A DNA stretch of 64,000 nt from Bactrocera neohumeralis (GCF_024586455.1 NC_065920.1:54629960-54693959), one strand, 5' to 3'. Shown: positions 1 to 12,090, counted from the stretch's first letter. Notes: generated by a model not told the origin, from the sequence alone. Made by a program: numbers and translations.

Positions 1-123
1 AGTCGACTATACAAATTGAATTTTTCTGTTAACAGCTAACTTTTAGCGGTCTAAAAACTGGTGAAACAATTTTGTTTGAAATCGCTTTGCTTACAATATA
101 TTCTTGGTGATAATAAAGTGTGT

Positions 124-2252
124 GTACGTGACGCCAAAGAATAAGTTATCTGACATCTTCAACTTTTACTGGCGTTTGTAATAAACAAAGCCCTTTTTTG
201 TACTGCAAATCTCAATAACGCAAAAATGAGCGACCAGCAACCATCAACCAGTGCTAGCTGCATGCGAAAATTTCGCAAAAAGACAAAGATCCAAACTTTG
301 CCGCTAATGAGACTAAAAGATTGCGTGAGCTTCGTAAACGAACAGCAGAAAATCTTTCTCAAGGTGAGTTAAAAGCAATTTTACTTAAGGAAAGGGATAA
401 GAAGAGATTGCAAAGGGCAAAAAAGCGGGTTGAACTTAAAAATCCTACTGATTCTCCTGTAAGTACTGTATCTCCGTACAAGTCGAAACATACTTTATCT
501 AAAGCTGTTCAAAAGGCTCTAAAAGCACTGCCTCAATCACCAAGAAAGAAAAAAGTGGTTTTTACAGAACTAGCGCGTAAAATGGACATTGCTCTAGCAG
601 AAAGCCCAAACATTAGCACATCAGGTGACGATACACGTTATGACGATGTGAAAGCATTTTACTATCGTCCGGATATTGTGTATACCTGCCCTGGCGCAAA
701 TGATTTCATCGTTGTTTGGGAAAACGGCATTAAGAAGAAGTGTCAAAAGCATTATTTAACTTTGTACCTACGAGAAGCCTTTTGCATTTTTAAAGATTTT
801 TTTCCTAATATCGAAATTGGATTTTCAAAATTTCGTAGTCTAAGACCGAAAAACGTTTTGCTAATGAAAGACACACCTTCAGACCAGTGCAAATGTTTAA
901 CTCATGAAAATTTTATGTTCAAATTTAAAGGTTTGAAACAAAATTATTGTAACGACTGGTGGACTATGATTTTATGTGATCCTTCTTTGGATTCGAAGTG
1001 CTGGAAAAATGAATGTAATATTTGTTCTGATGGCAAAAAAATATTAATTTCTATGGGTTTAAGTACAATCTGTGTATGGAAAGAATGGAAAAAAAACTCA
1101 GAAAATAAACTACGTTTAGTAAACCACGAAACAAGTTCAGGTGAACTTAAAGAAAAGTTGATTGATTCTATCCATATTATGATGGAGCATGTTAACTTAA
1201 AACTAGTTCAAGCCGGTGAATTTCAAAAAGACCGATGCAATGAAAATGTGCGAATCCTTCAAGTTGATTTTGCCATGTCTTTTGGCTGTGAATACCAGAA
1301 TGAAGTTCAAAGCGCACTGTGGTCACGAACAAAGTTGTTTGACTTGATTCATAAAGAAAATGAAGACTTACCTTCAGCGGAAATTATTTGGAGTGACGGC
1401 CCTTCATCGGAATTTAAGAACCGTTATATGGTTTAACTAACATCAATGTCGAGCGAAAAGTACAAAAGGCCCTTTTATTGGAAATATTTTGCTACATCGC
1501 ATGGAAAAGGTGTGAAAGACGGAGTTGGCGGAAATATCAAAAGACTTGTAAGAGAGAAAATAATGAGCCAAAATGAACATGTTGTTGTCCAATCAGCGAA
1601 GGACTTTTCTGATTTAGCTTCTCAATTAGTCACAAAAACCCGTGTGATTTATGTGCCATCCTCTGAAATTTATGAAAGGATTAAAAGTGCATCGCCGTGG
1701 GACAATGCCAAAGCGATAACTGGAATTTCCAAACTTCCATTTTATTAAAACTGTTGAGAGCACTCCACAGTGCAGAAAACATTGCCTTTCCCAAGACAAA
1801 ACTGTATTCACATATTGTTGTTTACATATATTATAGATTTAAGTTGAACTATGTCCCGTACGTGACGCGACTTGTCTGTACGTGACAAATATAAAAAAAT
1901 ATTTTTGAATTATAAATATGTGTTTTAATTAATATTTTTTTACGCTAGTAGCAAGCTTGATTCTTAGTTATAATTTCCTTCGAAGACACTTTTGTGCACC
2001 TGTAATATATTCGCTGAAATCTGAATAAAACTATAACGATTTCGAATGTTGGTTGACTTGATGTGTCCCGTACGTGACGTGGGTTGTTTGCATTTTTCTT
2101 CAGTATTTCATGACTTTTTTTAAATGTTTCTTCGCACTAAAGACTAGCATATAATCGATTAATTTAAAGAAAAAATATATATATCTGATAAAACAATTAA
2201 GTGCTATATGTAATATAAACCTTAAAATTAGTTGAACTTTTCTGTACGTAAC
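124..2252 (+). repeat. Five direct copies of a GTACGTGAC-type motif around the transposase relic
   Basis: Exact GTACGTGAC occurs at 124-132, 1858-1866, 1878-1886 and 2070-2078, and a one-base variant (GTACGTAAC) at 2244-2252. The copies at 1858 and 2070 share the longer context TGTCCCGTACGTGACG, and those at 1878 and 2244 share TCTGTACGT. All lie in the same orientation, one upstream and four downstream of the coding relic. Subterminal direct repeats of this kind are known transposase-binding sites in several DNA transposon families; that role here is inference. The left end of the element may lie outside the window. Confidence 0.6.
226..1836 (+). pseudogene. Decayed DDE-like transposase relic of an unnamed animal family
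   Basis: The main frame (about 321-1436) continues after a single in-frame TAA at 1434-1436 into the same frame to about 1738. It then shifts frame and ends at TAG 1834-1836. The likely start is ATG 226, one frame away, so a first frameshift lies near 275-290. The N-terminal part is lysine/arginine rich. A cysteine-containing middle (CKCLTHENF, then a C-x4-C-x2-C cluster) precedes three blocks: LQVDFAMSF, WSDGPSSEFKN and FATSHGKG..DGVGGNIKR. I recall these blocks, from memory only, in many unannotated repeat-encoded proteins of insects, cnidarians and fish, where the acidic residues suggest an RNase H-fold integrase. The spacing between the first two blocks looks shorter than in relatives, so an in-frame deletion is inferred. 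It is not active as it stands. The family name is uncertain; a domesticated host gene is unlikely given three lesions. Confidence 0.7.
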
Positions 2253-2259
2253 AGTGGAA

Positions 2260-2815
2260 TGCACCTGGACGCGAGTTTCAACAGATTCTGTGACCTCTCT
2301 ATCATACCGTTGTGCCCCAGATGCTTACAAAGTAGCCTTTCCAATGCGGGAAAAGTGCCTAAGAGGTACTCTATTGTTTTCTTGGTGCATTGCTTTAGAT
2401 ATTTCCAGCTGTCTTCTGGATCTCTGCCCACTTTTGCGGACCACCAGACAGTGACCGCTTAGTTTTCCAATCATGTTCCCATAATGTGTTCTTTCGAGTG
2501 CCAAAGCAATCTCGTCCACATCAATGCCTTTGTGGCCTGGCACCAAGTAGAAGTAAAGTTTCTTCCTTCTGGCAATACTTTCCACTGCTGGCCTACTTCT
2601 ACTTCCCAAGACACTCCTGGCTGATATGCGATACGATATTACTGCTTTTATTGCTGCTTGGCTGTCTTACAAAAACCTTAGCTAAAAATATATTGCTGTG
2701 ATCCGGTAACTTGAAAGGCAACCTTATGTCTTACTCTGCGCATTATATTCCAGCACCAACTCTATCGCCCATTTTCGATTCCATTTTATAATGTAGCCTT
2801 TGCTTACCGAAGAGA
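2260..2815 (-). pseudogene. LINE 3' fragment: RNase H domain and C-terminal tail
   Basis: Read on the minus strand, stretches resembling MGDRVGAGI, FKLPDHSNIF and LLGARPQRH are the start and middle of the RNase H domain that ends ORF2 of many insect non-LTR retrotransposons. They are followed by a tail resembling the HLLC..CPALARLRCKHLG zinc-binding end. Several stops and frameshifts break it. It is colinear with fragments at 19330-19880 and 62400-62885, so all three come from one LINE family in the Jockey/R1/LOA group. The exact clade cannot be fixed without an alignment. It is 5' truncated, as is typical for LINE copies. Confidence 0.65.
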
Positions 2816-2879
2816 CTGTAGCTTCGAAACAGAGGAAGTATTCTTCAAATGTAGGTTACATATACACGCGCTCAATATA

Positions 2880-3260
2880 TGACGGCAAGGAAAGATACTA
2901 AGTTCATGTACATATGTTCAAACGTTTCGTTGCAACTTTAGAAGCCTAATTATCTTATTAGTCAAAATTATGACCGAATCTACTTTTGGGTCTATTTTGG
3001 TCTTTTACAATAATTATTCACTATTGAATTTATTATTATTAATATAGATGTGAGCTCTAAAGTAGAAACGTATGCACATAAAACTCATTATTTATTACAG
3101 TAACCGCTAAGTGGTCTGTGATTCTCCGAAGCTTCAACATATATTATGTACCATATAAACCATGATAAAGTTAAATACTCTCGTCAAAAGGCACTCGCCA
3201 TTTGTATGATAAAAGGCATACAATTTTATACTTAGGTATATTAATAATAAATATACTCAT
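2880..3260 (+). repeat. Diverged block, repeated at 33525-33835
   Basis: Long matching stretches are visible against 33525-33835. Examples are AAGTTCATGTACATATGT against AAGTTCATATACATATGT, CTAAAGTAGAAACGTATGCA against CTAAAGTAGAAAGGTATGCA, and TGTACCATATAAACCAT in both. No gene is seen in it. The following 3261-3615 holds A-rich sequence without a recognised feature. Confidence 0.6.
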
Positions 3261-3615
3261 GTGTTCATCGCAAGCGGTTCAAAAGTTCCCAGTAAGAATC
3301 CCCTTATCAAATCACATCAATCATCGCCATGGCGACGGACACCACCTTATACAGTGTTAGGATGCGCACAAAGCGGAAACTACCGTGTTTTCCAATAGGA
3401 ATAATATGATTTTTTTTTATTATGAAGATCTGAAATATTTGATCATTACTTATTTGGTAATGTTTCTTTATGGTATCGAAATTGATGGAGGTAATGGAAA
3501 TTTAAAGTCTGTAAAAGGCAGTTTACAGGGTTAAAAAGGTAATTTAAAATTTAATAAATTAAAAAAAAAAAAAACTCATACTGGTTTAATAAAAAGAACT
3601 ATAAGCAACCAGTGC

Positions 3616-6004
3616 TCATTTAAATATTTATATAAATAAAAATGAATCGTCAAAATGTATGTACGCTCATAACTCAATAACGCCTGGACCAATTTGGACA
3701 ATTCTTTTTCTTAAATGTTCGTTGAAGTTCAAAGATGGTTTTTACGGCGAGAAAAATTCGAATAATTTCCGGAAAACCCCTAAAAACAGCCCTTTTCTTT
3801 TTCTCATACAAACGTTACAATAAAAATGAATGTTTGTTTGTTAGTAACACTAAGAGTCAACCAATCTTGAAATTGAAAGGTTGTTTGTTGTGGATCGGGA
3901 AAGGTTTAGAAACAGAATACCTTATACTTTCAATGAGGAGACGTCGGATAATTGGACAATTCCAAAAAGTAACATTTTCTTTCTTTTTTTTCAATTTTTG
4001 TTTGTTTTGTTTTTCAATATTTTGATTTGTAAATTATTTTATTGTTCAATATTGATCGCTTGCTTTTTTATTCCGGCAATCCAAAGGAAAAATTATTTAA
4101 AATTATTCAGTGAAAACTTTATGTATGTTTCACACAATGTGAACAATTGCTTATTGAAATTTGTAACGAAGCCAAGAAGAGGTCGCGCTAATATTGGTCG
4201 GCGTTCTTTTTGCCATCAAGGTATGGCAGCCCAAGAAAAGGCAAGAAGTACTCCCAAAATGCGATGACATACGTGCGGAATTATGGATCGCGGTCAATCA
4301 GCTAACGATATCACAGCACGACTTATTAAACAATAGCTGCGATGTTTGATGGTCTTTATCTTGAAGCAACCTATGGTATATATGATGCTGTTAGATGCTG
4401 AATGTATTCTGTTGCGTGTTGCCGCACGCACACATTCTTCTTTGGATGCGGATGGTGATTACACCAGATCAAATTGATGAAATCACTTCAGCGGAAATTC
4501 CTGATTCAGAGATAGATCCAGAATTATTTGAAGTGGTGAAAAGCAATATGGTTCATGGACCTTGCGAACCTTACAATCCCACTTTGGTTTGTATGTTTGA
4601 CAATAAATGCACGAAACACTACTCATGTGCTTTTCTTTCGGAAACGGAAATGGGAATGATGAATATTCACTGTATCGGCGTCGCTCACCAGACGACAATG
4701 GCAGAACATTTAGCATTTAGAGGCGTGAATATCGACGTTAACAGCACATCGAAGTTGACAATACATGGATCGTCCCATATTCGCCACTTTTGTCTAACTC
4801 ACATTCAAAACTCATGTCAATGTTGAATATTGCAGATTGGTGAAATCGATCAAATACGTTTGCAAGTACGTCTCCAAAGAAAGCAACATAGCGGTTATTG
4901 GCCTTGAACGATATGAGATCGGCAGTATCGAATGGGTGTGAACTGCAATAAGGCGCTTTGTAGGATATTTACTTTTGCAATTCATGAAAGTTTGTCGACT
5001 GTGGTGCGTCTCGCGGTTCAACTTCATTTAAGTCATTCCGTACTGTGAATGGTACAGTGTGTGCAACTTTTTGAGAAGCATGCTAGCAGTTGCATTTGCT
5101 GAAATATGACAATCACTGGAAACAGACGAAGGACAATGCGATGGTTACTTCGCATGCCACTGAAGTTCGCATACTTTTCGCGAAGACCATTTTGACATAT
5201 CAGCCTTCAAATTCGCGTTAATTATGGGATACGAAAAAATTACATTGCCGACGACATTTTACATTGTATTCGCTAAGAATTGGAAATGGGCAAATTTCGG
5301 TTGATATTTCCAGTTGTTTGATATCAATTTCACCTCCCTTTTGTCAATTCACTTCAACGGAAGATGAATTCATCACGAATGTTTATCCGAACATTGGTCA
5401 AATTATCGTAACTGCAATTGCTTGCGTGCACGCGCAATTTTAGCTGCCAAAAATACCGATGTTAATGACTTAAACTGGAAAATTCAAAGTCAAATAACGA
5501 GAGGTTTGCGCTCATATAAATCGATCGATCGTCTTGACAAGAAAGACGAAACCGTAAATTATCCAGTGGAATTTCCAAATTCTTTGGAGAGGCTTGGTAT
5601 GCCGCAGCATCATTTGCGTTTCAAAGTAAGATCTGTGTAATGGAACCCGACTGATTATGACGCAGTTATCGAATACAAGGGACAGCCATTTCAGCTCAAA
5701 CGTATTCAATTTCCAGGGAAAATTGGCTTTGCGTTGACAATCAACAGGACACAAGGAAATCGGGAAATGCTATGTTTTTCACACGGCCAGATATACGTGG
5801 CGTGTTGACGAGTTGGAAACCGATCTTCTCTGTATATTTACGCACCAGAATAGAAATCAAAAAATAATGTTTATTAAGTTGCGCTACATTAAAAAAAATG
5901 TTGAAAAATCGAAAATTAATCATATTCGACACAATATAATTTCAACTTTTTTTCATTTCAAAACACATAATTTCACGCAGGACAACGGCTGCGGGGTCAG
6001 CTAG
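3616..6004 (+). mobile_element. Old Helitron (rolling-circle transposon)
   Basis: The left end, roughly at the TC at 3616, shows the style of insect Helitron 5' ends: an AT-rich start, AAAAATGAAT, then a CTCAATAACGCCTGGACC block and TTCCGGAAAA. The right end reads GCTGCGGGGTCAG then CTAG at 6001-6004, followed by T. This fits the Helitron CTRR terminus inserted between A and T, with a small GCTG/CAGC stem just before it. The coding relic between the ends carries Rep and helicase pieces. At about 2.4 kb it is far shorter than autonomous Helitrons (usually over 5 kb), so large internal deletions have occurred. The exact left boundary is approximate. Confidence 0.75.
4170..5900 (+). pseudogene. 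Helitron Rep/helicase remnant
   Basis: Several frames together show the Helitron protein in order. First comes the HUH motif of the rolling-circle nuclease, HAH at 4425-4433 within LPHAHILLWM. Next is the stretch with DQIDEITSAEIPDSEIDPEL and NMVHGPCEPYNP. The two-tyrosine motif YVCKY lies at 4855-4869. A large gap follows. Then come helicase C-terminal pieces: ILAAKNTDVNDLNWKIQ and VNYPVEFPNSLERLGMP (5440-5605), FALTINRTQGN and SHGQIYVAC (about 5728-5805). The last two are the SF1 helicase motifs near the C terminus. At least three frameshifts and several stops break it; the ATPase motifs I-IV are missing. It would have nicked and unwound donor DNA for rolling-circle transposition. Confidence 0.8.
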
Positions 6005-7221
6005 TTTATAATAAAATATAATTTAAATAGATAGGATATTCCAAAAAAATATTCATAATACCTTTCAGTGGTATTTTTATAAGCAATTAAACGACAACTA
6101 AAGTTATTCTATGCTTTTGTCTCATTTTTCAATGTCGTCCATGCTTACAATCTACAAAAATTATATTTGCTACTTATTAAAAACTGATATAATAATCTAG
6201 AATAGACGGTTTTTTATTCTCACTTCTTGAGTAAAATAAATAAAAATGTTACTTAAGAGGTTATAATAAGATATCACATAATGCTGCTATATAAAAATAA
6301 ATTTCCACTGTTACAATTCTTTTTGAGTATATGTATAACTATGTATATGTTTTTCATTTGTTCACACAATAACGATTTTTGTCTTATACGACATACAATT
6401 ATTCTACAATGTTTTATGTACATATATTCAACCTCCCCATTTAGCACTATGACAGCCATCTTCCAAGTTACAAAATATAATGAAAAATATCAAGGGAACT
6501 ACGCACCGTTTGCCCGTCGGATACACTTCTTATGTTAGGCAAACACCATTCTGAAGCCTGTTGACCGTCATTTCCTGTTGCTTACATTCAGTTGGCAAGC
6601 TGTATGAGTAAGTGTCCATCTATTAATTAAAATAATAACTATTGTACTAAATATATTAATACTAATATTTAACATATACATACGTCAGATGATGTTCTCC
6701 TACTTGTTCTAATTTGTTAGCCATTTTTTGGTTTACCATTACTTTGCTAGTTTCCTTCTCGCTCGTCATTGAACTAATCACAACCTAAATGTACTTATTT
6801 TGACTACAGACACAGCTTTAAAAAATGGTTTGTTTAATGTTTATCTTTGTATGAATACGAAAGAGAACCATGGTCTGCTGGATAGTCATATCAAGTTTGT
6901 ATACTAAAGTGTGGACGTCCGAATATACGAAAATATGTACATATTATAATATGTATAATTCCAAATTTTCTACTGAATAATGAAGTTTTAGCAATAAGTG
7001 GTTATGCTGACGATTTCGGCTTTAAAGGTGACACACTTATTACAGATAGTATCAAAATACCTTATTGTATGAAGTTAAGGCGGAAAAAAATTTTAATGAA
7101 TGAAAATAGAAATCTTAGAAATTACCGTATAAATACTAGCAAAGTCATATAATTTGTTCCAAACAGCATGAGATAAAAGACCACACTTTTGATGCGTCGA
7201 CTAACGGAAAGTGGTGCTCTA
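6005..7221 (+). repeat. No gene; two diverged duplicated blocks
   Basis: 6240-6430 matches 35016-35060 and 35590-35665 (TTGTTCACACAATAACGATT against TTCTTCACACAATAACCTAC; TTCTACAATGTT in both). 6490-6665 matches 57003-57175 (shared TTTGCC, GGATAC, GCAAA-ACC, TGTTGAC-GTC and TATTAATTA blocks). Nothing else is recognised up to 7221. Confidence 0.5.
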
Positions 7222-7912
7222 TTAGCTAATGTTCAGAGCTTACTGAAGTTATAGAGAAAACACTTCTCTAGTCTACTGAATGGCATCGTAGGTGAAACAT
7301 CTGAATATGGTGAAACCGATTTCGGTACGATGGAATAGATGTTCCATAGCCTGACTATGATGAGGTTCGAAAAGCAATTTCCCGTTTGAATAGATTGCCG
7401 GCCGAGCTATTCAAACACGAACGGACTTCAGCTTCTTTGTAGAATGTGGTCATACGAAAGCATGCCCGACAATTGGAATTTAAATGTGTCCTACCTAATT
7501 CACAAAAAGAAATACCCTACAATCTGCGGCAATTACCGTGGGATTAGCTTCATTAATATTGCATATAAAGTCAAATCAAGCGTATGATGAACAAATACCA
7601 AACTCAAGAAGTCACTGTTAGATGGTGCGAAAGCATGAATAATGCCATTATCTGATGAGGCGGCCTTTGGAGTGACAAGACATGTTTTGCGCATTGGCAA
7701 CGGCGAGTACTGCAGTCGGCGGAACGATGAGCAGTACAAGACATACGGTGACACTGGCATAGTTCAGTGAATCAAGAGACAATGGCTATGAAGGCTATGT
7801 CATGTTGTCCGGATGGAAAACAGCCCTTAACCTTTGCAGATTTTTGACTCAGTACCCGCCAGTGGAGGCAAATGTACAGGAAGACCTCCACTCCATTGGA
7901 GAAATCAGATGG
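7222..7912 (+). pseudogene. Highly diverged RTE-like retrotransposon fragment
   Basis: It aligns by eye to the RT region of the copy at 17019-19126. The pieces read as AELFKHE, SMPDNWNLNV, NYRGISFINIAYK, then a jump to the 3' part equivalent to WLGHVVRM and GRPPLHW (about 7785-7905). Stops and frameshifts are frequent and a large internal deletion removes the catalytic core. This is the oldest-looking RTE-like copy in the window. It shows that the family has been resident for a long time. Confidence 0.7.
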
Positions 7913-8305
7913 CTGTGTCTACGTCAATAAAGGAGAAATTTATTTTTATGAATATCTATATATTATTTAGTTGTGCGTTTGTAGATCCCTTAGAAGGAAT
8001 GTAAACAATAAATGTAAAAGCAGTACACATTTTAAAGAGAAGGAGATAAAAGTAAGCTTTATTCTTTACAAATATCAGGTTTTTTATTTTCATTTTGAAA
8101 AATTTTGTTGCAAATCCTTCGCAGTAACACTTTTTTGGCGGTAACGGCAAAAATGCTTAAAAAAATTTAACATTTAGATTCGCACTGCACAGAATATTTT
8201 AATAAACTTTGATAAACTGTTTTCTTTAAGGTTGACATAACGTCAATATTTCACGCAATTTATTTTCCCATTGTAGTGAAGATTGAGTAAATAGCAGGAA
8301 AAGGC
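7913..8305. other. Unassigned AT-rich stretch
   Basis: Between the RTE-like fragment and the dispersed repeat I see no coding or structured feature. Confidence 0.5.
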
Positions 8306-9386
8306 TTTTTTATAATCTCGCAACAAAGTTGCTAAGGAGAGTATTATAGTTTTGTTCACATAACGGTTGTTTGTAAGTCCTAAAACTAAAAGAGTCAGAT
8401 ATAGGGTTATATATACCAAAGTGATCAGGGTGACGAGTAGAGTTGAAATCCGGATGTCTGTCTGTCCGTCCGTCCGTCCGTCCGTCCGTCTGTCCGTCCG
8501 TGCAAGCTGTAACTTGAGTAAAAATTGAGATATCATGATGAAACTTGGTACACGTATTTCTTGGCTCCATAAGAAGGTTAAGTTCGAAGATGGGCAATAT
8601 CAGCTCACTGCCACGCCCACAAAATGGCGGAAACCGAAAACCTATAAAGTGTCATAACTAAGCTATAAAAAAAGATATTAAAGTGAAATTTGGCACAAAG
8701 GATCGCATTAGGGAGGTGCATAACGGACGTAATTTTTTTGGAAAATTGGGCGTGGTCCCGCCCCCTACTAAGTTTTTTATACATATCTCGGAAACTACTA
8801 TAGCTATGTTAACCAAATTCTATAAAGTCGTTTCCTTCAGGCATTTCCATATACAGTTCAAAAATGGAAGAAATCGGATAATAATCACGCCCACCTATAC
8901 AAAAGTTATGTTGAAAATCACTAAAAGTGCGTTAACAGACTAACAAAAAACGTCAGAAACACTAAATTTCACGGAAGAAATGGCAGAAGGAAGCTGCACC
9001 CAGTCTTTTTTTAAAATTGAAAATGGGCGTGCCGTCGCCCACTTATGGACCAAAAACCATATCTCAGGAACTACTAGACCGATTTCAATGAAATTCGGTA
9101 CATAATATTTTCTTAACACCCTGATGACATGTACGAAATATGGGTGAAATCGGTTCACGCGCCTTCTTCCAATATAACGCTATTTTGAATTCCATCTGAT
9201 GCCTTCTCTGTATAATACGAGTATATATGTACATTAGGAACCAATGATGATAGCGGAATAAAACTTTACAAAAATACGGTATTTGAAAAATATGTAAATG
9301 ACGTATAATGAAATCTCGATTATCACTTTATCATGCGAGAGTATAAAATGTTCGGTGACACCCGAACTTAGCCTTCCTTACTTGTT
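8306..9386 (-). repeat. Dispersed GGAC/TCCG-type repeat, copy 1
   Basis: Minus orientation is defined by the end AACAAGTAAGG-AGGCTAAGTTCGGGTGTCACC lying at the right. The other end is an ATACTCTCGCAAC-like sequence near 8311. The interior contains a (TCCG)n microsatellite (about 8460-8502), several short GGGCGTGG-type boxes, and the phrases ATCTCAGGAACTACTA and CCGATTTCAATGAAATTCGG. It encodes nothing convincing. It is nearly full-length and highly similar to 14484-15528 and to both arms at 20891-22789. The pattern is that of a non-autonomous repeat family; the class is unknown to me. Confidence 0.75.
8460..8502 (+). repeat. (TCCG/TCTG)n microsatellite inside the dispersed repeat
   Basis: A run of TCCG units with interspersed TCTG units. 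The same run is much shorter in the copy at 14484-15528, so it varies between copies. Peptides of repeated TDGR read from it are artefacts. Confidence 0.85.
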
Positions 9387-10529
9387 GATCCTAGTATTAT
9401 TAATTGAAAATTAATAACGTAAATTAATATAGATGGCACGTTAGTAATAGTCAAAGAGGAAGCCAAACGGATGCGACAATAGAGGAGAGAAGTGTCACTT
9501 CACAGGCTTTTATTAGGTTTTAATTACTGTTGACAAACGCACTTTTGGAAGATTTGATCCATTTAAATTACTTATTAAACCAATAATGAGATTTCCTTGC
9601 AGAATATTTAACTAGGACTGTTACTGTCCCTTTGATTTTTCTTGTATACAAATAAGTGCCTTTCCGTTATGTTAAACTTTCGTATTTCGTTCATATTTTT
9701 ATTTACTGAAAGGCATGCGGAAGAGTTTGAATGTTAATAAATGTGGCAAATTTTCAGTAAAAGATGTTTGCTCTTATTAAGCAAATAATTTCATAGCAGT
9801 TTTGGAGTCAAATATTAAAATATATGGTAGAATAAGTAAATGCATTGATTAATGGGACAGTAATAAATTAGGCAATTTTTGACAACATGCTAGATATATC
9901 TTGTTGGTTAGTATGTTTTAACTCAAATACTTTGGGAGTTTTCCCTAAGTCTTTAAAAATGTTTTAAGGTGCGAATATTTTTTACAGGTTTTATTTCAGG
10001 AAGTGGCAAAAAGAAGTGCCTTCTGATAAAAGAAAAAGGCAATAAGAAAAAATATTTTAAAAAATTTTCCATATGAAAAGATAATCTAAACAAAAGATTT
10101 AAGGTTTGCAAAGTTAATTTGTTGATGACATTAGACTTATGTCCATTCGGATATCTTCATCCAAAAGTTCAGCTTGTTTAAGTAGAAAATTTAAAGTTGT
10201 ATACCCAACAAAGTATCTAATTTTTTCATGGAACTTTTTGCCGATAAATTTTTGTTCTGTGTAAGATTAACAAGAGTTCTTTCCAGTAGCCTGGTGCTTA
10301 TGAGTTACATTTTCGCTCTATATATGTATATATGAATAACCGAAATTAATCTACTTCTGTGGTGATAATGAGGAACTAAGTGTTTATTGGCTAAAACAAC
10401 TTTACGCATTGCCAAGCATTGCGCTATCAACATAAATTAAATCATAAGGCTTTAAAAGTAGTGATTCACTTTTATAAAAAAACACAAGCCAATGTGTGGT
10501 AGAAAGCCTTAAAAACTGATGAAAATATA
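9387..10529. other. Unassigned AT-rich stretch
   Basis: No open frame of note, no inverted repeat and no recognised transposon was seen across this 1.1 kb. Confidence 0.45.
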
Positions 10530-11396
10530 AAAAACGTGAAAGATATGGTTCTTGAAAATCTGGCATTTGTTAAAGAGACGCCAACAGAGCTCAACATCTC
10601 TCGAGAGTCCGTTCAAATTATTTTGGTGGATATTTTGGTTATGAATCGAGTTCTTGATAATGAATCGCGTTCTTGATGGACTCGCCCCGATAAAGCTGAA
10701 GTGTTTACAAAAAGAGTACCGTAAACAGATATCTTTGAACAAGCCTGATCATGCAAATTCTGATTCCGCATTCATGGAGGGCATTTGAACTGCCGATGAG
10801 ACATAGGTTTATGATTTTGACATGCCAGCAAATCAACTATCTTCAGAATGGAGGAAAAAACGAGCCGAAACCAAAAAAGCAACACCAAACCCACTTAAAA
10901 TTTAAGGTGATGCTTATTGGTTTTTTCGATATTCCTGATTTGGTTTATCATTAGTTTATACCAGAGTAACAGACTGTCAATAGGAAAATCTTTTTAGACG
11001 GAATAGCAGAATAACAATTCATGGATTTTACACGATGATAATGCATCTTCGCTCCGAACCACGAGTTTTAAAAACAAAAACGCAATGAATACCATCGTTC
11101 AAACACCGTATTCACCAGATTTGGCTCAGTGTGCTTTTTTTATTCCCAAAACTGAAATTGCCGCTCCGTGGAACCTGTTTTCAGTCGATCGAACAGATAA
11201 AATAAAATTTGGGAATGAGCTGAAAGCCATCAAAGAAGTGCTTATGGAAAGTGCTTCGAGGACTGAAAAAGTCGTTGGAATAAGTGTATTTCATCTGGTG
11301 ACGATTACTTTGAAGACAATGAAATAAACATTGATAAACCCTTAAATATTTTACGTTTTGTTTACAATTTCCGAGTACTTTTTATCACATCATATA
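10530..11396 (+). pseudogene. Mariner-like transposase relic
   Basis: Broken frames read in order as a mariner transposase. They are VKDMVLEN (second helix-turn-helix region), a long decayed middle, then SWILHDDNAS (about 11020-11045, equivalent to the HHDNAP block with the second catalytic Asp) and YSPDLAQCAFF (about 11107-11140, equivalent to YSPDLAPCDFF, where the third catalytic Asp is replaced). The C terminus resembles FEDWKKRW..GDYFE.. in decayed form. The right end near 11372-11396 (GAGTACTTTTTATCACAT) fits a mariner terminal repeat. Many stops; inactive. Confidence 0.7.
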
Positions 11397-11514
11397 ACGA
11401 TTTTTATCAGAATCATTGGTAATTGTAATGTTATCATGAATTACATTTACCAGATATAATAACTGGAGCGTGAGCGAAATTAAGCGAAACCACTCAACCT
11501 CCATTTTTGTTTTT

Positions 11515-12090
11515 TTGGGAAGTCAAATGAAATCTAATTATGAAAAAAATTGAAAAAGATTTCTCAGCTGAACGATATATTTTTGTCTGCATGACTTGGA
11601 GGCAGCACAAGTAATTTTTTTACGAAGGTGACTAATTAAAAGAAAACAGCCATATATACACCCAATCGACGGTAGTTTATATAGAGGACAACAACAACTG
11701 CAATGCTTCTTTCCCTAGTTTATGAACCCAAAATAGTAAAGCTCTGCAGATATTTTGTTTTACACATGTGCCCAAACAGATAGGAGTTTTCAAACCTAAA
11801 CAAGCTACATGAATCAAACTGGCACACAACCTTTAGCAGTTGGCGAATTTACACACCTATGAGAGCTTGAATGAGCGAATGAATTGAATAAATGAAACGT
11901 GACATATGTATAGAGCAATTTAATTTTTCGTTCTGACATGCAAAAATATACGACTGCTCAAACTTGAAAACGCCTTCATATACATATAAGCAAATATTTT
12001 CGAATATTTATGAGCAAACATACTCTGAGTGGGTGTATTGAAAAGCAACCCTGTATAAAAGTGAGAAAATAATGAAGAAATTTGCCTTAT
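11515..12090 (+). repeat. Diverged block, repeated at 36955-37790
   Basis: Clear paired phrases are AGTCAAATGAAATCTAATTA against AGTCAAATGAAATCTCATTA, GATTTCTCAG in both, CTTGGAGGCA in both, CTGCAGATATTTTGTT in both, CATGAATCAAACTG in both, and AATAAATGAAACGT in both. It has no coding content. The homology seems to run on to ACTCTGAG..GAAAAGCAACCCTGTA at 12020-12055, against 37733-37770. Confidence 0.65.

Noticed and set aside
124..2252. The GTACGTGAC copies as a CRISPR-like or satellite array
   Set aside because: The repeats are only 9-16 bp, irregularly spaced by 20 to 1700 bp, and the genome is animal.
8243..8597. Minus-strand frames rich in repeated T-D-G-R/T-D-R-H residues (also at 14480-14764 and 21663-21991)
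   Set aside because: These are translations of the (TCCG/GGAC)n run inside a dispersed repeat. The peptides change with the repeat length between copies and have no domain.
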